Shown: positions 1 to 9,265, numbered from the stretch's first letter. The stretch: DNA of 64,000 bases from Lachnospiraceae bacterium (GCA_910575555.1 CAJTFX010000001.1:186001-250000); one strand, 5' to 3'. Made by a program: numbers and translations. The notes: generated by a model from the sequence alone, not told the origin.

Positions 1-100
1 TCCCCACAAACAGATACGTAATCACTGCAAATTCCCTGTTTTTTTCCCTGTTTCCATTAGTCGAAGTCCTGGATTTTTGTTCCGTGGATCGTTTCTTCAT
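1..100 (-). CDS. Penicillin-binding protein, N-terminal fragment (cut by window edge)
   Basis: Only the first 33 codons are in the window. The ATG at 98-100 follows a strong GGAGG (about 10 nt spacing), and its frame runs on as a basic N-terminus followed by NREFAVITYLFVG, which leads into a membrane anchor. In Lachnospiraceae this kind of start belongs to the transpeptidase-type penicillin-binding protein encoded directly after the FtsW/RodA-like gene. The gene starts inside the last 44 nt of that upstream gene in another frame, so the two are probably translationally coupled. The alternative ATG at 55-57 hits a stop after 11 codons. The identification rests on a short N-terminus plus gene order, so it is inference. 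Confidence 0.6.
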   Translation of the reverse strand, partial: MKKRSTEQKSRTSTNGNREKNREFAVITYLFVG

Positions 101-1520
101 GAGAGGAGATCCCTCCTTTCTTTTTCGGACGTTTTTTCTCTTTCGGTTTCTTTTCATTTGTTTTTTCTTTGGTGTATTTCTCTCCTTTTAGCCCTGTTTT
201 GCCCCGGGGCTCGTCCTGTTCCCGTTCCCGCATCAGATACAATCCCTGAATCACGGCAAAAATAATCAGCGTACTGAGAAGAGAGCTTCCGCCGTAGCTT
301 ACCAAAGGCAGGGTCACTCCCGTAGAAGGGATAAATTTGATATCGCCGCCAATGGACAAAAAGATTTGAAATCCATAGATGGTTCCCAGTCCCAAAGCCA
401 CCAGCTTATAAAAGAAATCTTTCATCTGCATGGCGATATTCAGAAACATCAGAAAGCAGCTCACACAGACCAGAATCAGGCAAATGGCAAAAATTCCGCC
501 TAATTCCTCCGCTATAGCTGAAAAAATAAAATCCTGTTTTACTTCCGGTATTTTATAAGGCATTCCCTGATTCAATCCCATGCCGAACCAGCCGCCGGTT
601 CCGATGGCAAACAGGGAATGGGACACCTGGTTTCCCTCATTTGCAAATACTGCCAACGGGTCCTGCCAGGCCACTACCCTCACCCGTACATGGTTAAAAA
701 GAAAATATGCCGCAACCGACGCCGCCGCTCCGCAAATCATTCCGCCTGCAAAATAATACAGTTTTCTGGTGGCCACATAAAGCATGACCATATAAGCGAT
801 AAAGAAAATCAGTCCTGCGCCCAAATCTCTGGATAATACTAAAATAATTACATGCAGCGCTGCCACCACCGTAGCTTTCACAACCTGAATAAACTCTGTA
901 GATTCGTAAAACATGGACGCCACAAAGAAAACAAATATAATTTTAATAAATTCTGAAGGCTGTACTGCGATTCCCGCCACGGAAAAAGAAAGCTTGGCGC
1001 CATGGGAAACCGCTCCCAGTACAGCCACCACGCCCAGCATGGTAATTCCCGCCAACGCATAAATCCAGGTAAGGCTCCGGACAAATTTCCAGCGGCTGAT
1101 CAGATAAGGAATCAGCATGGTAACTGCCATAGAAACCACCGCAATGGCAAACTGCTTCACCGCATGTTTGTAAGACAGGCGGGTCAGTATCACAAAGCCA
1201 ATACACATCAGCATACACATATTATTGACAATCAGCCTGGACACCCGCTTATAAAAGATTCCGTAACAAACCTGCACCGCAGTAAAAAATATTACCTGCT
1301 CCAGATAAAATTTCAGCAAATCCTGATTTTTGGTAGCCAGAAACAGAACGGCATAGGCATTCAGATGAAACAGATACATATAGCCTGTCTGTTTTCTGAA
1401 TTTCCATGCCTGTTCTTCCAAATCCACATTTTTCTTCAATGAGGAAAAACATTGCCAGGTATACAGCGCAAAAAGAATAATCATTGTATACTTGGATGTT
1501 TCAGTAATTAAATGTACCAT
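57..1520 (-). CDS. FtsW/RodA/SpoVE-family peptidoglycan glycosyltransferase
   Basis: 487-residue polytopic SEDS protein, expected to polymerise lipid II into glycan strands with a partner penicillin-binding protein, here the overlapping downstream gene. About ten hydrophobic segments fill residues 10-430. Family hallmarks are visible: QPSEFIKI in the middle, DLGAGLIFF, and a C-terminal block with AIAEELGG and PLVSYGGSS. The last 55 residues are a Lys/Glu-rich cytosolic tail that E. coli FtsW lacks. The start follows GAGGAG 11 nt upstream, and the gene begins 3 nt after the U32 peptidase stop codon. Whether it acts in division, elongation or sporulation cannot be told from sequence; nearby zapA slightly favours division. 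Confidence 0.88.
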   Translation of the reverse strand: MVHLITETSKYTMIILFALYTWQCFSSLKKNVDLEEQAWKFRKQTGYMYLFHLNAYAVLFLATKNQDLLKFYLEQVIFFTAVQVCYGIFYKRVSRLIVNNMCMLMCIGFVILTRLSYKHAVKQFAIAVVSMAVTMLIPYLISRWKFVRSLTWIYALAGITMLGVVAVLGAVSHGAKLSFSVAGIAVQPSEFIKIIFVFFVASMFYESTEFIQVVKATVVAALHVIILVLSRDLGAGLIFFIAYMVMLYVATRKLYYFAGGMICGAAASVAAYFLFNHVRVRVVAWQDPLAVFANEGNQVSHSLFAIGTGGWFGMGLNQGMPYKIPEVKQDFIFSAIAEELGGIFAICLILVCVSCFLMFLNIAMQMKDFFYKLVALGLGTIYGFQIFLSIGGDIKFIPSTGVTLPLVSYGGSSLLSTLIIFAVIQGLYLMREREQDEPRGKTGLKGEKYTKEKTNEKKPKEKKRPKKKGGISSHEETIHGTKIQDFD

Positions 1521-1523
1521 AAA

Positions 1524-3866
1524 CTATTCTACTCCTCGTTTCCAGTGTCCGTTGGTATAATCCTGCAGATATTTTTCACGGCTCTCTCCCCGGGAGGACA
1601 ACGCCTGCCTGTAACACGCAAAAATCTGTTCTGCCTCGGCTCTGTTCTCCGTAGTAAAGGATATTCTGACTGCCTCCGGCCAAAGCAGTTCAAGCTCCAA
1701 AAGATGATGCAGCAGAGACAGAGGACTTACATTATAGATAATATTGTAGCAATCGCTGCATTGGTTCCGCACCGGAAATAATTTCCCATAGCGATCCTGC
1801 ATCTGCAGCATACCCGCTTTGCCATCGCACTTCAACGTATTTTTATGTAGGCACTGGCTGCTGATCATCAGGGGCTGCCGGCCATAGAGGATGATTTCCT
1901 CTCTTTTACAGTCCAGTTTCTTTAACTCCTTAAGGTTTAATTCCACCGGAAGGGTCTGATGCATCAGGTTTAATTCCTTCCAGGCCAAAACTGCTTCCCG
2001 GGAATAACCGTACAGTTGATAGTCTCCCTGCATACAGAATTCCGGCTCCGCAGTAAAACCTTGCTGCTGCCCGAACTCCTCTCCCTGAATAGAACGAGCC
2101 TCCGCTTTCAGATTCTTCAAAGACTGCATCTCTCTTAAAAACTGCACTTCTTCCAGATTCCGCACCAGACATCCGTCCAGAGCTCCCGCCAGTTCATTCC
2201 AATGACTGGAAAACCAACCGGCAGTTTTTCTGCGGAAAATATGGGGAAGAGCCAGAAAACATTCTTTTCCCGCTTCCCGGATACGTGCAGAATACATCTG
2301 CAGTTGTTTCGGCAAAGTCTCTCTGGGACAGAAAAAGGATTCCAGATAAATCCGGTCTGTTTCCGGCTGATTTAACGCAGCCTCCGCCTGTTCTGAAGTT
2401 TCCGCCAGAACATGAAGTTTAAATCCAGCTTTTACTTTATCCCTATGCTGTTCTGGTTTTTTCTTCTCAGCCTCTATTATATCATATTCCGGTTTTTTCT
2501 TCTCAGCCTCTTTAGTTGTGCAAACTTCCGGTTTTTCCTTCCCATCTTCTGCTTTTTCTGAAAAAGTTGTCCTGCGGTACTGGTCCAAAATTGCTGTCTG
2601 CAGCCGATCTAATCCGTCTCTGCGGAGCTGATTCAAATCTCCCACCGGAAGAAATACGGATTCTCCCAGTTCCACCTTCAATTCTTCAAACACAAAGGGG
2701 GTGTTTCCGGTTTTTTTCATCCTTTCCAGAACTGCTTCCTCCGACAACGGCTGTTTGAATGCCGGTTGAACCGTTTTTCCTGTCACTTCTACCTGAATAT
2801 CCTTATAGTTTAACATAAGGTAAGCCGGCGTTTCCTGATAAAGTCTTAAAATTCCCTTGATTTTTTCTTTCGGTTCCGGCAATGCTTCCTTCAGATTTTT
2901 CAGAATGTCTTTTCCTTTTTCATGAGAAGGCTTTCGGATGGTAATCATATCTTTCCCATTATGCCTGGTATAATATCCATCGGTAAATCCGCAGCGATTT
3001 CCCAAATCCATCAGACGTTTTCTGTCCTCTTCTTCCACCTGATATCCCGTGGGATCTGCCTGATACCGATCCAGATATTTCCGGTAAATGCCTGTCACGC
3101 CGGCCGCATATTCTGCCTGCTTCATCCGGCCTTCAATTTTAAAAGAATATACGCCGCTTTGAATCAGCTGAGGAAGCAGATCAATGGCGCATAAATCCTT
3201 CATGCTCAGCAGATATTTTCCGGACTTTTCCGAAGCTTTCCCGGATATTTCATAAGGCAGGCGGCAGGGCTGCGCGCACCGTCCCCGGTTTCCGCTCCGG
3301 CCGCCCAGCATACTGCTGAACAAACACTGTCCCGAATAACTATAGCAAAGGGCTCCATGGACAAAACATTCGAGTTCCGCTCCGGTTTCCTGATAAATAT
3401 GGGAAATTTCCTGAAGAGACAGTTCCCGGGCCAAAACAATGCGGCTGCATCCTGCTTCCTGAATCAGCTTTGCGCCATAGGCCCCTGTAATCGTCATCTG
3501 GGTACTGGCATGAACGGGCAGATCCGGAAAATGATTTCGAATATACCGAAGGGCCCCTAAATCCTGTACAATCACCCCATCCAGGCCCGCTTCATAAAGA
3601 GGTTTCAGATATTCCTGAAGTTCCTGAATCTCATGATTTTTCAGCAGCGTATTTACGGTAAGGTAGAAGCGTTTTCCCCTCAGGTGAAGGTAATCCAGAG
3701 CTTCCACCAATTCCTCCTGCGTAAAATTATCGGCATAAGCCCTTGCGCCAAATTTACTGCCGGCTCCGTACACAGCGTCTGCGCCTGCATCTGCCGCGGC
3801 CTTTAAGATCGCAAGGGAGCCTGCCGGTGATAAAAGTTCTGTGTTGTTTCTGACACTTTTGTCCAT
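1524..3866 (-). CDS. U32 family peptidase (YegQ/RlhA-like) with C-terminal DUF3656-type region
   Basis: 780 residues. The N-terminal half (about 1-330) is a classic U32 domain: ELLSPAGSLAILKAA, ADAVYGAG, FVHGALCYSYSGQC and the cysteine-bearing GNRGRCAQPCRLPYE segment. The family includes collagenase-like peptidases and RlhA, which acts in 23S rRNA C2501 hydroxylation, so protease activity should not be assumed. The C-terminal half resembles the DUF3656 extension of Firmicutes homologues and carries further cysteines near 700-715. Between the halves (about 455-500) is a Lys/Glu-rich linker made of imperfect AEKKKPE repeats, matching 36-39 bp DNA repeats at about 2454-2550. ATG follows AAGGAG. 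Confidence 0.88.
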   Translation of the reverse strand: MDKSVRNNTELLSPAGSLAILKAAADAGADAVYGAGSKFGARAYADNFTQEELVEALDYLHLRGKRFYLTVNTLLKNHEIQELQEYLKPLYEAGLDGVIVQDLGALRYIRNHFPDLPVHASTQMTITGAYGAKLIQEAGCSRIVLARELSLQEISHIYQETGAELECFVHGALCYSYSGQCLFSSMLGGRSGNRGRCAQPCRLPYEISGKASEKSGKYLLSMKDLCAIDLLPQLIQSGVYSFKIEGRMKQAEYAAGVTGIYRKYLDRYQADPTGYQVEEEDRKRLMDLGNRCGFTDGYYTRHNGKDMITIRKPSHEKGKDILKNLKEALPEPKEKIKGILRLYQETPAYLMLNYKDIQVEVTGKTVQPAFKQPLSEEAVLERMKKTGNTPFVFEELKVELGESVFLPVGDLNQLRRDGLDRLQTAILDQYRRTTFSEKAEDGKEKPEVCTTKEAEKKKPEYDIIEAEKKKPEQHRDKVKAGFKLHVLAETSEQAEAALNQPETDRIYLESFFCPRETLPKQLQMYSARIREAGKECFLALPHIFRRKTAGWFSSHWNELAGALDGCLVRNLEEVQFLREMQSLKNLKAEARSIQGEEFGQQQGFTAEPEFCMQGDYQLYGYSREAVLAWKELNLMHQTLPVELNLKELKKLDCKREEIILYGRQPLMISSQCLHKNTLKCDGKAGMLQMQDRYGKLFPVRNQCSDCYNIIYNVSPLSLLHHLLELELLWPEAVRISFTTENRAEAEQIFACYRQALSSRGESREKYLQDYTNGHWKRGVE

Positions 3867-3880
3867 AATCCTGCTCCTTA

Positions 3881-3929
3881 AGAGAAAAGCGGCTCAAGAA
3901 GCCTGCTTTGCCCTGAGCCGTCTTTCTCT
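3881..3929 (-). terminator. Intrinsic terminator between zapA-like gene and U32 peptidase gene
   Basis: Long inverted repeat: arms 3881-3896 and 3914-3929 pair through GGCTCA/TGAGCC and continue into A/T-rich outer pairs. On the minus strand the GC stem is followed by TTTTCTCTT. It lies just after the zapA-like stop codon and would separate it from the U32 gene. Confidence 0.75.
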
Positions 3930-4626
3930 AAATGATATCATGTGAATCCTGATGTTCCGGCAGTATCACATTCTCATCAGAAACATTCTCAAGTTCCATA
4001 GAATTCTTACTGGAATCCTGACGTTTCTCTTCGTGAGCCCTGCCGGAATCATTTGGCTGTTCTGCTAAATTCCCATTGAAATCATTCTGTTTCCTTTCAT
4101 TATCCCTGTTAGAGTTATTCTGCTTCTCTGCATTGTTTCCGCGGGAATTCTTCTGCTTCTCCGCAGTATTCTTAGCGGAACCGGTCTGGGGTTCCGACAC
4201 TGCCTGTCCTTTTACTTTTCCCAGCAATGCGTCCTCCAGGGCAGTTTCCAGCTTTGATTTCTGCAGCAGCAGCCTGCGGTTTTCTCTTGACAATTCCGTT
4301 GCTTCCTTCTCGCTGCTTTCCGCCTTAATCCTCAGAGAAATTAATTCATGTTTTAATTCATAGAGTTCCTTCTCTTTTTCTTTTACATCCTGGTCCAGCT
4401 TCTCTGCCTGTTCCTTTACCTTAAAATAATCGTCTGCAATGTTCAGCTCCACTAATGTAGACTTGGTTTCTCCCGGAAGGCGGCGAAACTGCTCCATTTC
4501 ATCAAATTCGTTTATTTTACTATTAATATAATTAGCCACTTTCTGCAGATAATCTTCACTTTCGTAACCGCTTAATGTGTAAATTTTTCCTCCAATCAAC
4601 ACATCGGCACTGGTTTTCGCTGACAT
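3928..4626 (-). CDS. zapA: ZapA-like cell division protein with long C-terminal tail
   Basis: The N-terminal 90 residues match ZapA, which cross-links FtsZ filaments at the division ring: a VLIGGKIYTLSGYE strand pair, then helices with DYLQKVANYINSKI and an LVELNIADDYFK segment. Residues about 85-150 form a heptad-rich coiled coil (EQAEKLDQDVKEKEKELYE). The remaining 80 residues are an Asn/Gln/Lys-rich, low-complexity tail of degenerate 15-residue repeats. ZapA is normally about 90-110 residues, so this is an enlarged form. The MSAK start at 4626 is chosen because AGGAGAGG sits 7-10 nt upstream; an in-frame ATG 14 codons earlier lacks a good site. Confidence 0.82.
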   Translation of the reverse strand: MSAKTSADVLIGGKIYTLSGYESEDYLQKVANYINSKINEFDEMEQFRRLPGETKSTLVELNIADDYFKVKEQAEKLDQDVKEKEKELYELKHELISLRIKAESSEKEATELSRENRRLLLQKSKLETALEDALLGKVKGQAVSEPQTGSAKNTAEKQKNSRGNNAEKQNNSNRDNERKQNDFNGNLAEQPNDSGRAHEEKRQDSSKNSMELENVSDENVILPEHQDSHDII

Positions 4627-4697
4627 ATATTCATCCTCTCCTGATTTAATCTGTTCCATGTGTTTCATTATAACTGATTTTTCCAGAAAAACAAATA

Positions 4698-5690
4698 CTA
4701 TTTTACAATTCCAAAATGTTGATAGGCAAAATCAGCGGCAACCCTGCCTTTTGGCGTACGGTTGATAAACCCATTTTTCACCAGATAAGGTTCATATACA
4801 TCTTCAATGGTTCCCGCATCTTCCCCCAAAGACGCGGCAAGGGTATCCAGGCCCACCGGCCCTCCCTGGAACTTCTCAATCATCGTCAGCAGGATGTTAC
4901 GGTCATTCTGATCCAATCCGAACTTGTCCACCTCCAACAAATCCAGCGCAAAAACTGCCACTTCCCTGGTAATCTTCCCCTCGTATTTCACCTGGGCAAA
5001 ATCCCGCACCCGTTTCAGCAGCCGGTTGGCAAGCCTCGGCGTCCCTCTGGAGCGTCTTGCCAATTCAAAGGCGCCCTCCTCATCAATTTCCACCTCCAGT
5101 TTCACTGCAGAGTGCAGAATAATTGTCTTTAATTCCTCCGGATTATAGAATTCCAGATGATCCACAACCCCAAACCGATCCCGCAGGGGGGCAGACAAAA
5201 GCCCTGCTCTGGTGGTGGCCCCCACCAGGGTAAAATGGGGCAGATCCAACCGGATAGACCGGGCTGTGGCTCCCTTTCCAATCATAATGTCAATGACGTA
5301 ATCCTCCATAGCGGGATAGAGAACTTCCTCCACCTGACGGTTCAGCCTGTGAATTTCATCCACAAATAAAATATCCCCTTCCTGCAGGCCGCTTAATATC
5401 GCCGCCATTTCCCCGGGTTTTCCAATGGCAGGCCCGGAGGTGATTTTCATATGTACATTCATTTCATTGGCAATAATTCCCGCCAGTGTGGTTTTTCCCA
5501 GTCCGGGCGGCCCGTAAAACAGCACATGATCCAGAGATTCTCCCCGCTGTTTTGCCGCTTCGATGTAAATTTTCAGCGTTTTCTTCGCTTTTTCCTGTCC
5601 AATGTACTCTTCCAGCCTCTGAGGTCGGAGACTGGTTTCTATTTTCAGATCCTCTTCCTGAATCTGGGTGGAAATGACACGTTTTTCCAT
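4698..5690 (-). CDS. ruvB: Holliday junction branch-migration ATPase RuvB
   Basis: 330 residues, full length. AAA+ motor of the RuvAB complex that drives branch migration during recombinational repair. Walker [10 protein letters not shown] (about 61-69), Walker B LFVDEIHR, sensor 1 [18 protein letters not shown] and the C-terminal winged helix ([24 protein letters not shown]) are all in the expected order. Start preceded by AAAGGAAG. It lies 25 nt after ruvA on the same strand, as in many Firmicutes. ruvC is absent here, which is usual for the phylum. Confidence 0.98.
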   Translation of the reverse strand: MEKRVISTQIQEEDLKIETSLRPQRLEEYIGQEKAKKTLKIYIEAAKQRGESLDHVLFYGPPGLGKTTLAGIIANEMNVHMKITSGPAIGKPGEMAAILSGLQEGDILFVDEIHRLNRQVEEVLYPAMEDYVIDIMIGKGATARSIRLDLPHFTLVGATTRAGLLSAPLRDRFGVVDHLEFYNPEELKTIILHSAVKLEVEIDEEGAFELARRSRGTPRLANRLLKRVRDFAQVKYEGKITREVAVFALDLLEVDKFGLDQNDRNILLTMIEKFQGGPVGLDTLAASLGEDAGTIEDVYEPYLVKNGFINRTPKGRVAADFAYQHFGIVK

Positions 5691-5715
5691 GAGAAAACTT
5701 CCTTTCTATCTAGGG

Positions 5716-6321
5716 TTAAAGCATCTGCTTTAAGGCAGCTTTCAGCACTTCTTCCACCGTACTGTCCTGCGTCAGCTCCACACGGTTCACTGCCTTTAAG
5801 GCTTCTGAAGATGAATAGCCTAAAGCAGTCAGGGCCTGCACTGCTTCACTCTTTACGCCGGACAGAGAATTGCCGGTATCCTCCGCCGCTTTGGTCAGCT
5901 TCTGTTCCAAAACATCTTCCAGTTTTAACTTGTCCTTTAATTCCAGAATCACTCTCTGGGCTGTCTTATTGCCAATGCCCGGCGCTTTGGCAATGGCCTT
6001 GGCATCCTCGCCAAGAACCGCAAAGCGAAGGTCGTCCGGCGTCATCACTGTCAGCACCGCCAGAGCGCCTTTGGGTCCGATGCCGCTGACCGAAAGAAGA
6101 AGCCGGAAGATATTTAAGTCATCCCGGGTCTGAAAGCCATACAGCTCCATCAGCTCTTCTTTCACATGAAGATAAGTATAAATCTTCACAGTCTGCCCGG
6201 TTCCGGTAAAATTGTCAATCATACTGGCCGGTATATGAATGTTATAGCCAATGTTGTTCACTTCAACTACAATGGTATCCTCCAAAATCTCAACCAGTTC
6301 CCCTTTCAGATAAGAATACAT
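5716..6321 (-). CDS. ruvA: Holliday junction DNA helicase subunit RuvA
   Basis: 201 residues, the normal size. RuvA tetramers bind the four-way junction and load RuvB. Domain I (MYSYLKGELVEI..., OB fold), domain II with helix-hairpin-helix motifs (GIGPKGALAVL and APGIGNKTAQRVILELKDK) and the C-terminal RuvB-contact domain (EAVQALTALGYSSSEA) are present. The reading frame is open 22 codons further upstream, but the ATG at 6321 is chosen because it starts the conserved MYSYLKG N-terminus and follows a GAAGGG site; the extension would also overlap miaB. Confidence 0.97.
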   Translation of the reverse strand: MYSYLKGELVEILEDTIVVEVNNIGYNIHIPASMIDNFTGTGQTVKIYTYLHVKEELMELYGFQTRDDLNIFRLLLSVSGIGPKGALAVLTVMTPDDLRFAVLGEDAKAIAKAPGIGNKTAQRVILELKDKLKLEDVLEQKLTKAAEDTGNSLSGVKSEAVQALTALGYSSSEALKAVNRVELTQDSTVEEVLKAALKQML

Positions 6322-6341
6322 GGTAACTTTTATCCCTTCTA

Positions 6342-7796
6342 TCACATAACGTTTACTGCTTCTCCGTAAAAGTAAAATCCCCGGCATTCCTTTAACTTCA
6401 CGTTCACAATCCTGCCGATCATTTCCTCAGTTCCAGGCAGATGCACGATAAAATTACTGTTGAGCCTTCCGGTCACCAGCGTTTCATCCTGCTCATTCAC
6501 CTCTTCCACCAGAACAGGCTCCGTCTTGCCTGTGTAAGCCTCCGCTTTTTCAGCGGCAATTCGCTGCACCTCTTTTAAAAGCCTTTGGAACCGCTCCTTC
6601 ACCACATCATCCGAAACCTGATCTTCTTTGGCTGCCGCCGGCGTTCCGGTGCGTTTGGAATAAATAAAGGTAAACGCGCTTTCATATCCCACCTGCTTCA
6701 CCACATCCATGGTTTCCAGAAAATCCTCTTCTGTTTCACCAGGAAATCCCACGATAATATCCGTAGTTAATGCAATCCCCGGCACCTCTTTCCGTATTTT
6801 CTTCACCAGAGACAAATACTGTTCCTTGTCATAATGACGGTTCATCTCTTTCAGAATCCGGCTGCTACCGGACTGAAGAGGCAGATGCAGATGACGGCAG
6901 ATCTTTTTTGAATCCCGCATTACTTCGATCAATTCCGGGGACAGATCCTTAGGATGCGAGGTCATAAACCTGATACGTTTAATTCCTTCGATTTTCTCTA
7001 TTCTTCTGAGTAATTCTGCAAAAGTTATCGGTTTTTTTAAGTTTTTTCCATAAGAATTCACATTCTGTCCCAGAAGCATAACCTCCACAACGCCGTCTGC
7101 CGCAAGCTGTTGGATTTCCAGAAGAATATCCTCAGGCTTTCGGCTCCGCTCCCTTCCCCGTACATAAGGAACAATGCAATAACTGCAGAAATTATTGCAT
7201 CCAAACATAATATTAACTCCTGATTTAAAATTATATTTTCTTTCAACCGGTAAATCCTCCACAATTTTATCGGTATCCTTCCAGATATCAATTACCATTC
7301 CCTGCTGCGTCAGTGAGGTTTCCAGCAGTTCTGCAAATTTATAAATATTGTGGGTGCCAAATACCAGATTGACAAAGGAATAACTCTTCTGCAGCTTCTC
7401 AACCACTTCCGGTTCCTGCATCATACAGCCGCAAAGAGCAATTTTCATCTGTGGATGACGTTTCTTATAAGCGTTCAGATATCCCAGACGGCCCCAGACT
7501 TTATTATTGGCGTTTTCCCGCACCGTACAGGTATTGTACAGTACAAAATCCGCCTCTTCACTGTCAGACTGCTCAAATCCGATATTTTCCAGGATTCCCA
7601 TCAGTTTTTCTGAATCTCTGGCATTCATCTGACAGCCGAAAGTCTGAATGCAGGCAACGGGAAAGCGGCCGTTTTGCTCTGCAAAATTCTGAACCCAGTT
7701 CCGGCATTTTGCCATGAAGTAATATTGACGAGCCGGTTCCTCTGTCGGCGGCTCTGAATTTCTGTCTATTTTATCTAAGTCGATTTCATGATACAT
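6342..7796 (-). CDS. miaB: tRNA (N6-isopentenyl adenosine(37)-C2)-methylthiotransferase MiaB
   Basis: Radical SAM methylthiotransferase that converts i6A37 to ms2i6A37 in tRNA. The UPF0004 domain has the three auxiliary-cluster cysteines (CIQTFGCQMNARDS, CGCMMQEPE), the radical SAM motif is CNNFCSYCIVPYVRGRERSR, and a TRAM domain closes the protein (about 415-484). The frame is open to an ATG at 7835, but the ATG at 7796 has AAAGGAAG upstream whereas 7835 lies directly after the pfk terminator without a recognisable site, so 7796 is preferred (484 residues). Start uncertainty is about 13 codons. ruvA follows after 20 nt. Confidence 0.95.
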   Translation of the reverse strand: MYHEIDLDKIDRNSEPPTEEPARQYYFMAKCRNWVQNFAEQNGRFPVACIQTFGCQMNARDSEKLMGILENIGFEQSDSEEADFVLYNTCTVRENANNKVWGRLGYLNAYKKRHPQMKIALCGCMMQEPEVVEKLQKSYSFVNLVFGTHNIYKFAELLETSLTQQGMVIDIWKDTDKIVEDLPVERKYNFKSGVNIMFGCNNFCSYCIVPYVRGRERSRKPEDILLEIQQLAADGVVEVMLLGQNVNSYGKNLKKPITFAELLRRIEKIEGIKRIRFMTSHPKDLSPELIEVMRDSKKICRHLHLPLQSGSSRILKEMNRHYDKEQYLSLVKKIRKEVPGIALTTDIIVGFPGETEEDFLETMDVVKQVGYESAFTFIYSKRTGTPAAAKEDQVSDDVVKERFQRLLKEVQRIAAEKAEAYTGKTEPVLVEEVNEQDETLVTGRLNSNFIVHLPGTEEMIGRIVNVKLKECRGFYFYGEAVNVM

Positions 7797-7841
7797 TTTC
7801 CTTGACTTTTCTTCCTTTCTATCTAATACCGGCATTGTTCT

Positions 7842-7887
7842 GTAAAAGAAGAACCCCTGAATGTACCATGAATACTTTCAAGGGTTC
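7842..7887 (-). terminator. Intrinsic terminator of the phosphofructokinase gene
   Basis: Arms GAACCCCTGAA (7851-7861) and TTCAAGGGTTC (7877-7887) form an 11-bp stem, one pair being a G-U wobble in the minus-strand transcript. It is followed on that strand by TTCTTCTTTT. It begins 28 nt after the phosphofructokinase stop codon. Confidence 0.85.
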
Positions 7888-7914
7888 AACTTCATATTTT
7901 CTCAAAAATTTATC

Positions 7915-9162
7915 TTACAACTGTTCCTGAAACCCAGGCTTGTACAAATGACGCGGAATTCCGTCTACCATAACCGGTGAAACATCGCCCTGAATCAGAG
8001 GCTTCACATAAGTTACAAATTCGTCTGTCACATAAGTTCCATCCTTCGTTACCCAGTTTCTCGGCACAAGCTTTTCATCATTTGCAATCTTATGTACGTC
8101 CTTGACTGCTGTTGTGCTCTGGTAAGGATCGTCTGAAATTCTTTCTAATACTACCATCTTGCCGGTATCGCCTTCGTCGGCTGCTTTCACTGCCGCGCCG
8201 CCAACCTGATAAGCTTCCAGAATATCCACCCGGGAAGCAGAATGGGAAGCAGAACGCTGCAATGTGCTCAGCTCAATGGCACGGGTCTTGCATCCAATTT
8301 CTCCTGCCACAAAATTAGCAAGGTAAGCGGCTGTTCCGGAAAGCTGTTTATGTCCGAATGCATCTACGAAATCCACGCTGTTTCCAAGCTCACATACATA
8401 TTTCCCATCGGGTGTCCGGATTCCTTCGGAAACGGCCACTACCACAGAAGATTTCTTCTCCAACAGCTTGCGGATCTTTGCAATAAATTTCTCAACGTCA
8501 AAAGACAGCTCCGGAAGATAAATCAAATCGGGACCCATGCTGTCCTCTCCCTTTGCAAGCGCTGCTGCGCCTGTCAGCCAGCCTGCGTTACGGCCCATAA
8601 TCTCAATAATGGTAACCAGTCCCTTATTGTATTCCAGGCAAAAACTATCGCAGATAATTTCTTTCACGGAAGTACCGATATATTTCGCTGCGCTTCCATA
8701 TCCCGGCGTATGGTCTGTCAATGCCAGGTCATTGTCAATGGTCTTGGGGCATCCGATAAACCGTACGGTCTGTCCGGTAATAATCGCATAATCAGACAAT
8801 TTCTTAATGGTGTCCATGGAATCATTTCCGCCGATATAGATAAACGCTTCAATATCAAGCTTGTTCAAAATCTCAAAAATCTTTTCATACACACCCATGT
8901 CCTCATGGATTTCCGGCAGTTTATAACGGCAGGAACCCAGATAAGCAGCCGGTGTACGTTTCAAAAGCTCTGCATCCAATTCATTGGTAATATGCTCTGA
9001 GAGATCGATATATCTTTCCTGAAGAAGTCCCTGGATACCGTGAAGCATACCATACACTTTCTTGGCTCCGCGGTCCTTAGCTGTCCGATATACCCCTGCA
9101 AGACTGGAATTAATTGCGGCGGTGGGACCGCCTGACTGTCCTACGATTACATTGTGTTTCAT
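7915..9162 (-). CDS. 6-phosphofructokinase, predicted pyrophosphate-dependent
   Basis: 415-residue group II/III-type phosphofructokinase, phosphorylating fructose 6-phosphate in glycolysis. GQSGGPTAAINSS forms the phosphate-donor loop, and MGRNAGWLTG is the substrate-binding motif. Two residues point to pyrophosphate rather than ATP as donor: GGNDS, where ATP enzymes have GGDGS, and PKTIDND, where ATP enzymes have PGTIDND. The Asp and Lys at these sites are the established markers of PPi-dependent enzymes, so a reversible reaction is expected. ATG follows GGAGG at 7 nt. It has its own consensus-like promoter and terminator, so it is monocistronic. Confidence 0.93.
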   Translation of the reverse strand: MKHNVIVGQSGGPTAAINSSLAGVYRTAKDRGAKKVYGMLHGIQGLLQERYIDLSEHITNELDAELLKRTPAAYLGSCRYKLPEIHEDMGVYEKIFEILNKLDIEAFIYIGGNDSMDTIKKLSDYAIITGQTVRFIGCPKTIDNDLALTDHTPGYGSAAKYIGTSVKEIICDSFCLEYNKGLVTIIEIMGRNAGWLTGAAALAKGEDSMGPDLIYLPELSFDVEKFIAKIRKLLEKKSSVVVAVSEGIRTPDGKYVCELGNSVDFVDAFGHKQLSGTAAYLANFVAGEIGCKTRAIELSTLQRSASHSASRVDILEAYQVGGAAVKAADEGDTGKMVVLERISDDPYQSTTAVKDVHKIANDEKLVPRNWVTKDGTYVTDEFVTYVKPLIQGDVSPVMVDGIPRHLYKPGFQEQL

Positions 9163-9206
9163 ATTTGTACCTCCATATTTATTGTTTACGCAAACTCATA
9201 ACATTT

Positions 9207-9235
9207 ATTATACCAAAAAAACACCTGTTGTACAA
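9207..9235 (-). promoter_or_regulatory. Promoter of the phosphofructokinase gene
   Basis: Minus strand TTGTAC (9230-9235), 17-nt spacer, TATAAT (9207-9212). It lies 45 nt upstream of the start codon and is the only good sigma-A-like match in the gap. Confidence 0.75.
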
Positions 9236-9265
9236 GTATATCATTCCTCATTTTCCTTTTAATCT

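Noticed and set aside
2454-2550. Short repeats as a CRISPR array
   Set aside because: They are 36-39 bp imperfect coding repeats giving AEKKKPE units in the U32 peptidase linker, with no spacers.
8242-9000. 252-codon plus-strand frame
   Set aside because: Antisense to the phosphofructokinase gene; no ribosome site or domain.
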